A stretch of 64,000 bases of DNA from Ascidia mentula (taxonomy: Eukaryota; Chordata; Ascidiacea; Phlebobranchia; Ascidiidae), in assembly GCA_947561715.1 (NCBI GenBank), contig OX387203.1, positions 6,200,001 through 6,264,000 on the forward strand, in the 5' to 3' direction. Shown one piece after another: positions 26,901-38,496 of the stretch. Made by a program: the position numbers and the translations under genes. The first letter of the stretch is position 1; every line of letters starts with the position of its first letter. The notes under the pieces were generated by a model that was given only the letters and a program-made list of their open reading frames with translations, was not told where the DNA came from and searched no databases.

Positions 26901-28118
26901 ACGAATCTTATTGATCACGTTGATTGGATGGGCTCCCCTAAGAAATCGCATTCCTTTCCCAGCATGAGAAGAGATAAACGACAGGTTTGTTTTTGAAGTG
27001 TTTGGTTTCAGTGTTGCATGTGTTCTGTAATAACACGTTATTGGCCTAACTTGATTGCTCACGAAAGCTTGTATATCACGGTCTTTCTTCAATAGTGCCG
27101 ATATACACGAAAAGAGCAATTTATCCGCGTTGTATATGCCTACTTGTAACGCCCCATACACTTTATGACCGTGTTTATTATTCCTCTGCTAAGTAACTGT
27201 AAAAAAATTAATTCCTAAAATTAAACGCCACGGACAATTAAAGCTTGAAACCAAAGAAACACACGTTCGACTCTATATACACCAGGCTGTACACGAGATG
27301 GCAGAGGCTTTCGGCTGCAAATCGGAAAGCAGAGATGAAGAACCCAATCGTAACGTTGTTGTCACAGCAACTAAAGGCGTGAGTAAGTGTCCCAACCCGT
27401 TGTTGAGCAAGCTTGTTCTTGAGAAAGTCGTCGAAGCTGCGAAACCTTTCCCTTCCACCAAGCCTACCCCTTCCAAAGGGTGAGATTCATTGGTATTGCC
27501 GTGTAACGTTCTGCACCTGATGTGCACTTTTTACATATAGTGGCGCAAAATTTCACCGACTAAACGCCGCTTTTGAATACAGACTTACACTGTGTTAAGG
27601 TTTCTTGAATTCAATTGACTTGCTGTCATGGAGCCATTTTGCAACGGAAAATTTTGCATGAACCACGGTGATGGTTCAAAGGCATTTTTGCTGAAAAACT
27701 GTTACTTTTGGTCGCAACAGCAAACCCAATCTAATGCTTGTTTATCAACAGTCGACTCTTGAGCTCCATGAAACTCGTCTCATTTAAATCCGAGGAATCA
27801 TCACGTGACCAAGTGCCGAGACGCGCTCCTCCGCCAACTCGAAAAATCCAGGAAAAAAACATCGGATTTTCCTACAAACCCCCTTCCGTGCGCTCATCTC
27901 CAAATCCTTTACCACTTTCAACTCGTTTCGATGTCCTGTCTGTATCATCTTCCCATCACCCTCAACCGGTTTCAACCAGTTCAAACCTGTCACCGTCCGC
28001 CAAGGCGTTTGTCCGTAGTAACCAAAGAGATCCGGTTTCAACCACTCCAAGTCAGCCCCAAACTTCTGGTAGTAACAAACAAGAATCGGTAATTGACTAT
28101 TTTGACATGACCGAATGA
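17952..28118 (+). CDS. NFX1: Transcriptional repressor NF-X1
   Basis: Complete 23-exon model, 1138 residues: 17952-18029, 18251-18476, 19183-19309, 19681-19804, 19989-20049, 20139-20194, 20254-20305, 20411-20476, 20685-20846, 21286-21472, 21661-21872, 22253-22364, 22599-22788, 23256-23368, 23524-23650, 23770-23998, 24669-24849, 25504-25633, 25897-26060, 26376-26510, 26861-26984, 27286-27479, 27752-28118. Order of parts: a low-complexity N-terminus; a RING finger split over two exons ([42 protein letters not shown]); a long series of Cys/His NF-X1 fingers ([49 protein letters not shown]); an R3H domain ([23 protein letters not shown]); and the vertebrate-like terminus VIDYFDMTE. In vertebrates NFX1 binds X-box DNA, acts as an E3 ligase and regulates hTERT and MHC class II. 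The start is the first ATG with a conserved-length short exon 1. Confidence 0.93.
18517..18983. mobile_element. hAT-like nonautonomous element, 467 bp
   Basis: The left end CATAGGCGTTGATTT and the inverted right end (CATAGGCATCGATTT on the opposite strand) are near-identical terminal inverted repeats. The element is flanked by perfect 8-bp direct repeats TGTTTGTA at 18509-18516 and 18984-18991. Inside it, GGGGTGAC-type motifs repeat in both orientations near the left end. It sits in NFX1 intron 2 and has no ORF. Confidence 0.7.
22390..22456. repeat. Truncated copy of the 44.3-kb inverted-repeat element
   Basis: Matches the left end of the element at 44261: GAAAAGCCAAAGCTAA followed by AACGTTTCGAACACTAACTG and CGTTCATCAT. 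Lies in an NFX1 intron. Confidence 0.55.
24541..24629 (+). repeat. Interspersed repeat with CGAAACGTCGG motif
   Basis: Shares GAGGAAGCCTTG, AACAGGCGAAACGTCGGT and AATAAAGTTACGTTTTTATT with positions 331-413, and more distantly with 62712-62800. The same strand and end structure suggest the 3' tail of a retroposon family. Lies in an NFX1 intron. Confidence 0.55.
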
Positions 28119-29903
28119 GGCTGTACTGTACAAAAACACATAAAATTGCAAACAGGATTAGTTGCTTGTAAAAACCTGCTTGTTCTGAACTGCAACACCA
28201 TTCCCACTTTATTGCCTTGTGTGTTTCAACTGTGTGGAAGTGATTCTTAATACATAGAGTAATTGTACCTGGATATCTAAATTGTCGTGTGAGATTTTGG
28301 GAAATAAAGGAATGTAATCACAATGTTTGTGTTGTTACGATGGCAGAATCTGTGGATTTTGAAAGTGCAACTTGCCAAGGACCTCTGCAGGAATTTTTTG
28401 GTGGTGTAAACCATTTTAATAAGTCCATGCATTAAACACTGTGTGTGTATTTTCTAATGTTGGATAAGTAACGATTTGTATTGTAGGATGTCGAGGATTA
28501 TCACATTTTCCATGCCTATGTTGCAAAGACCAAATAGTAGTAGCCTACTGTAATTCCAATTTCCACTTTTGGGTAAAATGTGTAGATTTGGCCTAACCAA
28601 TGCAAAGCCGTTTGGTAAAACAATGTGCCTTGAGGCATACATAGGAACGTCAGCCAGTCGACGCGTTTGACGCGCGCCTGTTTGGAGAAAATACCTCTGG
28701 TATGTCGACTGCACTGGATGCCATCTCTTGATTGTCGTCACTTCAATACGTAAGTAATTCCGCCCCAACTCAAGTTTGCTAAATTAACGTGGTTTTCGGC
28801 ATTTTAATGCCTAGGTTTTACGCATAAACGGTGGAATTTTTACAAATACAATTGAATGTTGTATTATCTAACACAAAGAGGAATGAAAAATAAGCATTTG
28901 TGTTTTTCGTTTAAAGCTCACGAAATCCAATTAAAAATGAATACACAGCATGATGAGCCATGTAATTAGTATAATTGTAGTTCTGGTATTGATTTTCACT
29001 GTAAATATATTTTAAACAAACGTTAAATCAATGGATTGACCCTGTTACAAAGAGTGGTTACCAGGTATCCTTACATCACTGTCTTGTTCATTTACGTCAG
29101 CCATATTGCGTAATATGGGCGCGTCTGCTTCGAGACTACAGTTTGATGGCGTATGAATATCTTTGTAACACTCCGCAGAGAGTAATAATCAAGTTTATTC
29201 GGGTAGATTTGTTTTCCAGACTATTGTTGTATCTAAGTTTGTGAAAAGAATCACTAATTAATAGTTTAATTTCATGGAATACAACGTTTTTGTGGATATT
29301 GAGCCGTACTAGCGAACGTTTACTTACCGTGAAGACCCTTAGCATCTTTCTTGTTTTTGTCCGTGGTGACGCGTTTTGTGTCATTTGACGTGTTGACTAC
29401 GTAGCAGGAGAGTGTCCAGTCGCGAAGCTGCATTTTGATCACGACAAAACTACGTAAGTACAATAACAAAACACAAACCACGTTGCCTAGTTCTCGTGTG
29501 TTACGACTACTTAGCGTTTGTTAGGTGGCGGTTAATGACTTATCTTTGATAGTAACTTGTTGTAGTGGTAATAATCTGTTGGTTGAGGCGTTAATTTCGT
29601 TAAATTTCGTTCGCTGTGTGAATTAATAGCGACTTGGGGAATGTTTTTGCTACACAAGTGTAAAGTCTGTTTTCGGAAGCCTTGATGCTCCAACAACTTA
29701 CTATAATGGATTTTGGTATGAAATATTAGTAGATAAAGTAGATTTTTTCATTTTGTTTACACTTTTGTCAACAATTATTACAAATCTTGCTAATTTAATC
29801 AAACCAGGCCAAAGTTGTCAATATCTAAAGAAACTTATATACAACTCCTCCGTTTTTTTTTCATGAAAACTTAGTTTGTACAAATGTTGTTTTACTATTA
29901 CAG
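28119..29903. other. NFX1 3' end and CREB upstream region
   Basis: AATAAA at 28303-28308 should end NFX1. Two strong donor-like sites, GTAAGT after 28750 and GTAAGTA after 29453, suggest alternative noncoding first exons of CREB spliced to the acceptor at 29901-29903. CRE-like sites lie at 29092-29099 and 29386-29393. Confidence 0.45.
29092..29118. promoter_or_regulatory. CRE-like site and bZIP-type palindrome upstream of CREB
   Basis: TTACGTCA (29092-29099) is a CRE variant. It is followed at once by CCATATTGCGTAATATGG (29101-29118), a 7-bp inverted repeat around GCGT whose core ATTGCGTAAT mixes C/EBP and PAR half-sites. Position upstream of a likely noncoding first exon suggests bZIP autoregulation (inference). 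Confidence 0.4.
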
Positions 29904-29916
29904 GTTTAATGATATT

Positions 29917-32900
29917 ATGGATGGAATGGAGAACTCCAATTCCAATGAAGACGGATCCAATACCGCTGGAACAGCACAAATTCAGATACAAGTGGTATGC
30001 AGCCTGTACTTTATTCTATAAACACTAAAATGTTTTTGTTATTCCTTACACATATTTGTGTGGGTAATTTAAAGTTTTTAATTGCCTGTTTTTTTTTTAA
30101 CTAGTCTAGTTCTGTTTGTTGAAAGCCCTGTAGGATAATTGTTTTATGTTTGTCAAATTGATTTTGTATGGTGGGTCTTCAAATCCACTATCATTTTTTT
30201 TGTAACTTTAACAAGATGTGTTTCCTCAAGTATATGTAATTTTTGTTAATTGCTATTTGATATTTACACACCTGTCGCTCAGATTGGGGATGCCTTCTGC
30301 ACACTCGATGCATCATTACCAATTTGTTTGTTTCGATACAACTAATAATAGTTGTTATTTAGGCATGATGTTTAAATTGTTGCAACAAAGCTTGGGTGCC
30401 ACTTTGGTCAAGGTAGAAATTCACAAACAATTTGGCTCTATTTGTGATGATAACTTTTGCAAGTTGTGTGAAAGATTGTTGGGAGAATGTGTGGAATACA
30501 CAGGATGACGAAAAATCCATAATTGTGCAATGTTTTAGGGAACGTTCCATAATTGTGACAAAAATTTGTTTTGTTATGCAAGTTATATTTGATTATTTTG
30601 TTCTTGAAGGTGGTGTAATTGTTTCTTTACCTGTATTTTATTCCGTATTGTTGACTTTTTTGCAAGCAGTATTATATTTTGCTTGCAGAAAATTTTACAT
30701 GAAATTTTCTCCAAAACAAAAAATTAATTTGCAGACAGTTTGTTGAATATAATTTTATATATTGGTAAAGCACGCCGTTTGGGGTATATATATATATAAT
30801 CAAAGAAATTTGTTTAAATGGAATTTGTGTTTATATGAAGCGATCTACTTTGATAAATGTGACATGCAATTTAGACAGCGATTAATAGTCTTTTTCAAAA
30901 AATTAAAAATATAAAAAAATGCAGATAAAAAATGAAAGTTTTTTTTCATTGTTTCTATTTGAAACCATAACAAATTTGTATACACTCACACTAACAATAC
31001 AAACAATTTTGTTGTTCATTGTTTGTCCCCGACACTTTCTATACGAAGCTAGCAACTTTAATTTGTTTCCAACCCCTGTATTGTTTACACTAAATCATGA
31101 ACAATTGCCTGTTCTAGCTCCCAGCATCCGGTCGTAGCCGTTAACCACCGCTGGCACATTCAAATAGTGCCACACTGTGCATAGCGCGTGTTAGCTACAC
31201 AGGGGAAATACTTCCTTCCTTAATCTCACCATGTATCACTGGCTACTATGACACCTGCACAGACGGTACTGGCCGGTGTCACAATGTTTTAATTTGGCGT
31301 GGCGCATGCTGCTTGACTTGAGTGGGCGACAGTTGTATCAATAAAGGCCTTGTGTTGATAGACAAGTTGTAGTCACAATCAGGTAGACCAGTTGAACGAA
31401 TGAAATCCAGTTGTAATTTCCTGTTAGTGCTCTACTGTAACCGCTGGTCAGGAGTCTTTCATTTCGGATTATGCCCTACTTGTGATTGTGGATTTACTGT
31501 TAATGGATTTAAACTCATTTATGTTGAATGCAGTTTTTGTCGTTTTGGGGTCAGGGCGTTATGGATTGTATGTAGTGAGTTTAACGCTTTCTCTGGGAAG
31601 TGGTTTAACTTTAAGCCGCACAAATGATGAGCATGCTCCCCCATATTGAAGAATGGGTATGTTGTAGTAAATAGGAACAAAAGCTGCACAAGTCAAGTTC
31701 GATTAAGTTTAAAATAAGGTTTTACCTATCAAGCAATTGGGGAATAAATTGTTGTTACTCTCCTTGATGCTAACTATGACATTTCAAGCACTTAACATGG
31801 TGCTCCTGCAGACTGTATTCACAAGGAATTAAGTTTTCTTATAGGTACTGCACCAGTTATAGTTAAATTAAATTGTTTTTTTTATTTCAGTCAGGATCAG
31901 GGGGTGAAACACAGATGGTGACATTGCCCCTGTCTATGGCCAGTGCCATTAGTTCACAGGGTCAGAGCGTCATCACAGCCAACCAACAATCTGTCATACA
32001 ACCACCATTATTCCAGGTATACAGGAGCATAAATACAGCTTTTTAAAGTTCTTTGGGCCTCCGAAACAATTTTTTGATTGTTCTTTTAAAGATATTGTTT
32101 CATGGGCATAATTTACATCACCTTTTTCATTTTAACAATAAATTCTGCATTACTATTCTGCAAACATTTACTTATTGGTTTTATGACAAAAACTCTAGTT
32201 TATATTAATATTACATTATTTTTGTGAAGGATTCTGCGAAGAGGAGGGAATTGTTGTCACGGAGACCTTCATACAGGTAAAAAAATTATGATCTAGGCTG
32301 ATACATTTACATCACTGAGTAGGTTAATTTATGTCAGATTGTGTGTTTTGGGGATTATGTGTTTTTTAGCCAACTGATGTCACATCCTGTGGCACTGTCT
32401 CGAAAGATGGCCTTTTTTGTTTTGTCAGTTATTATCTGTTTTGTCAGTCATAAGCTTGTTTTGTTGTTTTGAAATGGAGAACACAAGATAGCATTCGATG
32501 ATGTATGCTCACCCTGATTATTACACAGGCTATGACCAAAATTTGTCATACGACTGGTTAGTATACAATATAATTATAGTTGTTTGTCCCTGAGGCAAGT
32601 TCAGGGATGTTTTAGTTGCAGTGAAGAGTCAAGTGCAAGTAGACATAAAACATTAGTTCTATTTTTTAAGGAAAATATTAAACGAGCTCTCGGGACAGCC
32701 AGACGAAAACCAGAGAATAAAAGATGAACCTGGCGGTGGGAGTAAATCATCTGAAAGCTCAGAATCTGATTCTGGGAGCCAAGTCATTACCTCCATGCAA
32801 GCACCAACCATTGCTTACCAGACGGGCAGTGGCACAGGTAGATATGATGTCTTGTAAAATTTTTTGGGAAAAACTCACTATATTTTTGCTTGCTCTTTAA

Positions 32901-35900
32901 AAGAATAAGCAAAATTTTAACATCCTAAGAATGAATATTTGGGTATGTTAAACATGTAATTTGCATCGAGTCTTAAAATTGTACATTTTGTATAAACTAA
33001 GTTTATACAAAATAAACTAATTGAACCGTAACCAGTTAAATAACCAGTTAAATTTAAAAATTCACTTATTTGCTGTACACACAAGAAGGTACAAGCATTA
33101 TTTTAGTGATTCGTGTTTGTACATATGTTAACGATCTATAAAATAGACTAAACTTACATGGCCTGATAAGTGTTGTGTAGTTGTTTCATTAGCTTATATT
33201 GGGGTCACATACTTTATAAGGTTAGGTCTGTTTTTATAGTAGGCGCTGAGTGGTTGTATGCCCTGTGTGTTTTTGTTTGCGTATAAACCCACCACTGCTC
33301 TGCCGGAAACTGCTAGCAGGCTCCAGCCTATCAGCTTCCTGTCGATAGTCGCAAATGAAAACATGTCTCTTGTTGCATAAATCATCACAAATGCCTGATA
33401 CTGTTGTCGTGTGTACATAATGTCATGTGATGTAAGTTTATGAACAAATGCGTATACTTGTTATTGTATTAATATTTCTAATTCTAAATTTGTGCTTATT
33501 ATTTGTGTGAACCAAACTGGACATTTTAATGTAGGATGTATATGTAGCAAATTGAAACCATTTTCCATGCACAAAACCTTTCTTATTATTGGCATGGAAA
33601 TTCCGATTCCAAGTACTTTTGTTTAAAATAGCCATTTGTCTGTTCGATATAGAAAAGTAACTAATCTCGAAAACAAATATGCAAAAAAACAAATAATTTT
33701 TTTTGGGCAAAGTCTGATTCCTTTCTAGCAATCACACCACAGTGTGTCCATATATAAGTAAATTAAGTGTGAAAAAAAGCAAAAACTTTTTTTCAGTCAC
33801 TGTCCAGCAATCCCCTCAGACCATTCACGTTGCTGCTGCAGGTTTAAACCACGCTGACCAAAACTCTGCCACCTCTGTAGCGGGCCTGCAGACTTTCTCC
33901 ATGGCCAACGCGCTTGCCCAGGGTCACACCATCGTCCAAGGTGACACTACAGCCGGTGGAAACATGTGGTTGCCAGGCAACCATGTTGTGGTCCAAGGTA
34001 GGCTTGCTTTGAATTGTTATCAAGAAATATATATTGAATATAATAAAAACGCTATGCTTGCACTAGCTTCTATGGTCTTGATTTAGAAATACCCATAACA
34101 TTTAAGGAAACACATTTTTAAAAAAAAACATTACAGAAGTATTGTTTTGGCCACTTTTAAAAGCTTGCTGAAGCCATTGTGCAACAAGCATTTACATATT
34201 GGTGTACACTTGAACATAACATCTGTGTCAATTTCACATTGAATTGACTGGTCCATGTAAATATATCTAAATATAGTGGCAGTTGCCACCATGTAACAGT
34301 GATATTTGATGTTGTGTTTAAACTTTTGCCTTTGTTTAGGAGACACGCAAATGTACCAAATTCGAACGCCCACGTCAACCACATCACTTCCAAGTGTTGT
34401 GATGAGTGGAACGACCATGCAGTCGCCACAACAAATGGCTGAGGAAGCATCTCGAAAGCGAGAACTCCGCCTCATGAAAAATAGGTCAGTATCCATGATT
34501 CATTCCAAGCTAATTCATGGCAATGTTAACAGTGTTGCTGATGATTATTGTTGCATAGTGTATGTGAACAACAAGTGCACGAGTTATGTTTAAAACTTGC
34601 ATTTGCTTTTATCTTTCCAAAAAGGCTGCTTCTGTCCCTATTTTTTTGGCCTAGAGCTGTGGCCCACATCACAGTAACAGAAAAAAAAATGCATTCATGT
34701 TTAAATGACAAGGTCATAATACTAGTTTATGGCCTTATGATAAAAAAATACAAGAGCTAAGATCACCAAATATAAAGGACCTGTGCAGTGGGGGCAATCC
34801 TGCCTTGCTATGCGAAAGCATGGTAATACATCCGCACATTTAAACAGTGATAATTTCTTGCAATAAGGCAAAAAACGATTATGGCTGCAGCGATAACGCC
34901 ACAATGGCATTGGTACCACCTTAAGTGAGTGTGTGTGTGAGATTTGGAATGTGCAATGACAATGAACTGAGCAGAACCAGAGAATGTATGTGCACACCTT
35001 AACTGACATCCACATGCCTGTCTGCATGGTGCATGAAGTTTGTTTTTTTTTGTAAAAAACAAGACCTTATTTTTGCAAGTGTTCGCTAATTATTGTTTCC
35101 TCTTTTTTTCTGGTTCTGCTCTGCTCATCAACCCATGCACACATCTCGTTAATTGCTCGGACATTTGGATATGATGGCCACGGTGAAATCGTCTTCGCTT
35201 CCGACAACTCAAATGTGGACCTCCAAATTTTTTGTTTGGTGATCGTATCATCATTTACAATTTTATGTTTTTGTGTTTTGTCACAACTCTGGGCATGTTG
35301 TTTTCATTTTCACATGGGGTTTCTAAACTAACAGGGAGGCCGCAAGGGATTGTAGGCGCAAAAAGAAAGAGTATATTAAGTGCTTGGAGCACAGAGTCCA
35401 TGTGTTGGAAAGCCAAAATAAAGCGCTGATTGATGAACTTAAACAACTAAAGGAAATGTATTGTAGAGACGAGATGCACTAACGGTTAGAAACAAGTCTG
35501 CTGTTCATAATTATATATCAGTATACTATTAATACAAATACGTTGAACGAAAATAGTGTGGAACAGTAATTACGACAATCAATTAAGATGAACGAGCGAT
35601 TATTTTGGATATGTGAGTCATAATGCTTCATGTTTAAAATGTTTTCTTCAAAATATTTCCTATCAAAATCCTTCTGTGTTTTACCAAGCCAATGTTGTAT
35701 TGGTAAACATAGGGTAATCACTGTTTAATTGCCTACTTTGCAACACTTTAAACCTTTCAAACTATACTTTAATTACACAATTCAGAAACATATCAAATCT
35801 AAACTTACAATATTTTTTGCTTATTTCCAGGGAGGCGGCTAAAGAATGTCGGCGACGGAAAAAGGAATATGTGAAGTGCCTGGAGACCCGCGTGGCCGTG

Positions 35901-35978
35901 CTTGAAAATCAAAACAAGCAGCTCATTGACGAGCTAAAAACCCTAAAGGAACTATACGTGCACAAGCAAGTGGACTGA
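29917..35978 (+). CDS. CREB: CREB/CREM/ATF1 transcription factor with two alternative bZIP exons
   Basis: Exons 29917-29994, 31891-32016, 32230-32276, 32671-32837, 33797-33997, 34340-34484, then either 35335-35482 (TAA) or 35831-35978 (TGA). Each version gives 303 residues. The kinase-inducible domain is complete, with the PKA site in KRRELLSRRPSYRKILNEL, the serine falling at an exon border. A Gln-rich activation region follows, then RKRELRLMKNR, the shared start of the basic region. Both terminal exons are 148 bases, enter in the same phase after the same AG-GGAG border, and encode full basic plus leucine-zipper ends: EAARDCRRKKKEYIKCLE and EAAKECRRRKKEYVKCLE. By my count 32 of 48 residues agree. 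Vertebrate CREM has the same arrangement (DBD I and II). CREB homologues bind CRE DNA as dimers and recruit CBP when phosphorylated. The only clear AATAAA is at 36328-36333, after the second exon. Confidence 0.9.
32986..33012. repeat. 27-bp perfect palindrome in CREB intron
   Basis: Arms of 13 bases (TTTTGTATAAACT and its complement) around a single A. AT-rich; could be a chance hairpin or transposon scar. Confidence 0.5.
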
Positions 35979-38496
35979 AGCCATCGGCTGTGATCTGCCA
36001 GTATGTACACTGAGTACGACACGGTCTTTCGACTCGTATTCGAGTCCGTGGCGTTGTGTCGTTACTTCCATGGCACTATTTTCTATCGAATGGTGGCGCA
36101 ATCCCTAAGCGTTGCCTTATATATTACAAAATATATATATTTATTTTAAAAGACGCGACACCGTTACCCTGATATATTATCGCACCGGTAACAGCTCCGG
36201 AATTCCATCATTCATTCTGGAAAAGCTGTAAAATAGAAGTCTTGAAAGCATGTTTTTGCGGACACAATGAACGGTACTAATGCGCCTTTACAAAAATTCC
36301 ATAAAATAACCATTGCATTAGTCTTAAAATAAAGTTATTAGTTTTCCTAAAACTCCCATAGTAACGAGAGACATTTTTTGCTACTCACGTGGTATACATA
36401 CATACTTTGTATTACATATGTCAGCGTTATGGACAATCATCGTCGCCCTCGGGTTTTCTGCTTTTTTAGGACTTTTATTTTTTTAAAAAACCCGAAACCA
36501 CGCCTTGAAGAACGTTTTAGTTCACACGTGGTTCCGTGGGAGCTGATGCGTGTCGTTTTTTCGCAAAACCATTCCCCGCAAAATCGGCCTCTAAATACTG
36601 GAACGAAACCGTTATGATTTGGGCTTAGTCCTATCGTTACCCTTTCTCAGGGCCTGACACCACATGTGGCAGCAAAACGCAGTCAAGTAAACCAGTTTTA
36701 GCTGAAAAATAACATTGTTATTTGTGGGACTTTTCAACAAATGCAGTTTGTGACGTAGGTAACCGTACCGTATTTAAGGTTGTTAAATTTTTGCACAGAG
36801 CTTTATATTTTTGGCCGAAAGCCCACAGGCACCCTTAGGCTGTCGTACGTGACTCAGTTTAAAAGCACGACCAGACTTCCCGTATGCCGTTTCTGCATCC
36901 ACAAACCAGCGCCCGAACCAAGCTTGTCCATTACTTACAGCCCTCCGTCAACTATTCGTAAAACCACAAACGACAACAGTTTTTTCGCCCATCAATGTTC
37001 CATGCAAACTTCATCTTGTGGTCTCTTCGGCCACAATTACGCCACCGCGGCTCCAAATGACTTGCACTGTCGTACAACGACTGCAGCGGCTTGTATATAC
37101 GGTTACTGTTAGTTCATATTTTACCCTGTTTACTGCCTTCGTCACGTGATAGATTTGACGTCATGCTTTTGTTTGTTTGAACAAAGTTATTCTCGTCGGT
37201 ATTTCGTTTAAAAACAGCTGCGTGGTTATCCGATGTTCTTGTTTGTTGGAGAGACGCATCGGCGTAAATATCCCTTTTTTGCATTACGTTCGTTGGTTTA
37301 AATGTTTTTTTCTCAACTTTTCCTCGTTTATTGCTTTACGAACGTTGAAATTCTACACAGAAATTTGAAAAAAAACACAAATTTGCAGCGATCGTTTTTT
37401 TTTCCGGGGCAACGCTGCCGAAACCAGCATATCAGTTTCGTGTAGCCGTCTGCTGTGAAAGTCCTGGAGCCAGGCGGAGTTGAGCAAGAGAAAAAACTGC
37501 ATCCGGTCACGACTTCTGCGCTCGGCTTGGTTAGAATTGTCGCTCCAAAGAAAATCAGAGCAGTTGCTCCAATACGAAAAACACCCTAGCATTCGGAACA
37601 GTGAAAAATCACACGACGCCCAGCAGTTTAGGTTAAATGGGTTTCGACTTGTGCTGCATTACAATGAAAACAAAATTCTGCAGAAGGTCTGGGACAGATT
37701 AAAAATATTTTGCAAGCGAGCAGATGCAGCAGCTGGAAAATACCGCTTGCCATTCGAGCGTTAATAAATCACGAACTAACTTCCGGCCTTTGTAAAAACC
37801 AACCAGCTGGTGGCGACTTTGTGCGTTCTATGTTGACTATTATTATTTGCCCGTCTATGACTGAAATACGTGAAAAATGGAGAGTACTTGTCGCACTGGT
37901 CCCAGTGCACGCGAAGGCATATTCAATTCTACAATTTCCTGCATATTTTGTTCTTCACCAATGTTGTACGTCTTAGGCAAAGTGTTACTCCGTTTATTGC
38001 AAGGATTTATTGCTTCGTCTAGGCAAGAATAATCAACAGTTAGGGACAAGAGGGATGCACGAGGAAACACAGCGTTGTTATCAGAAGGTAGATTTTACCC
38101 TTTTCGACGATTCGAAACTTTGAACTCTTAAGTGCATCAAAGACATTAAAATTGGAAGTAAAAAGCGCAAAACACACCGGCAATCTCTTCTACCATGGTT
38201 GGATTGAAAATTAAACACACCACAAAATTTGTACGGCGGCGCAAAGCCTCAAATCACAGTAATTAGCAATAGACAATAAAATAACGGCAAGAGCAGTACA
38301 ACATAAATAGGTAATTATGCAAGTTCATTTTCCGAGAGATGGTAAAAAGTAGTTACGTGATTGGCAACAACGACGATTGTAAAGCAATAAAGGTAAATCT
38401 AATCTCTGCCACAATCTAAACTACGTACTACAAAATTAAGCGTATTCAATCAGGGAATAACCCGATTGTCGTCAAATTTCCACACGTGGGTTGCAC
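35979..38496. other. Convergent intergenic region between CREB and CARF
   Basis: CREB 3' UTR with AATAAA at 36328-36333. A minus-strand AATAAA (TTTATT near 37993) may end CARF. The open frames at 36378-36617, 36780-37112 and 37480-37764 have no recognisable domain and no convincing splice context. Confidence 0.4.

Noticed and set aside
30787-30800. TATATA run in CREB intron as a promoter
   Set aside because: Simple dinucleotide repeat inside an intron.
36780-37112. 110-codon ORF downstream of CREB
   Set aside because: Composition and context look like chance; no family resemblance.
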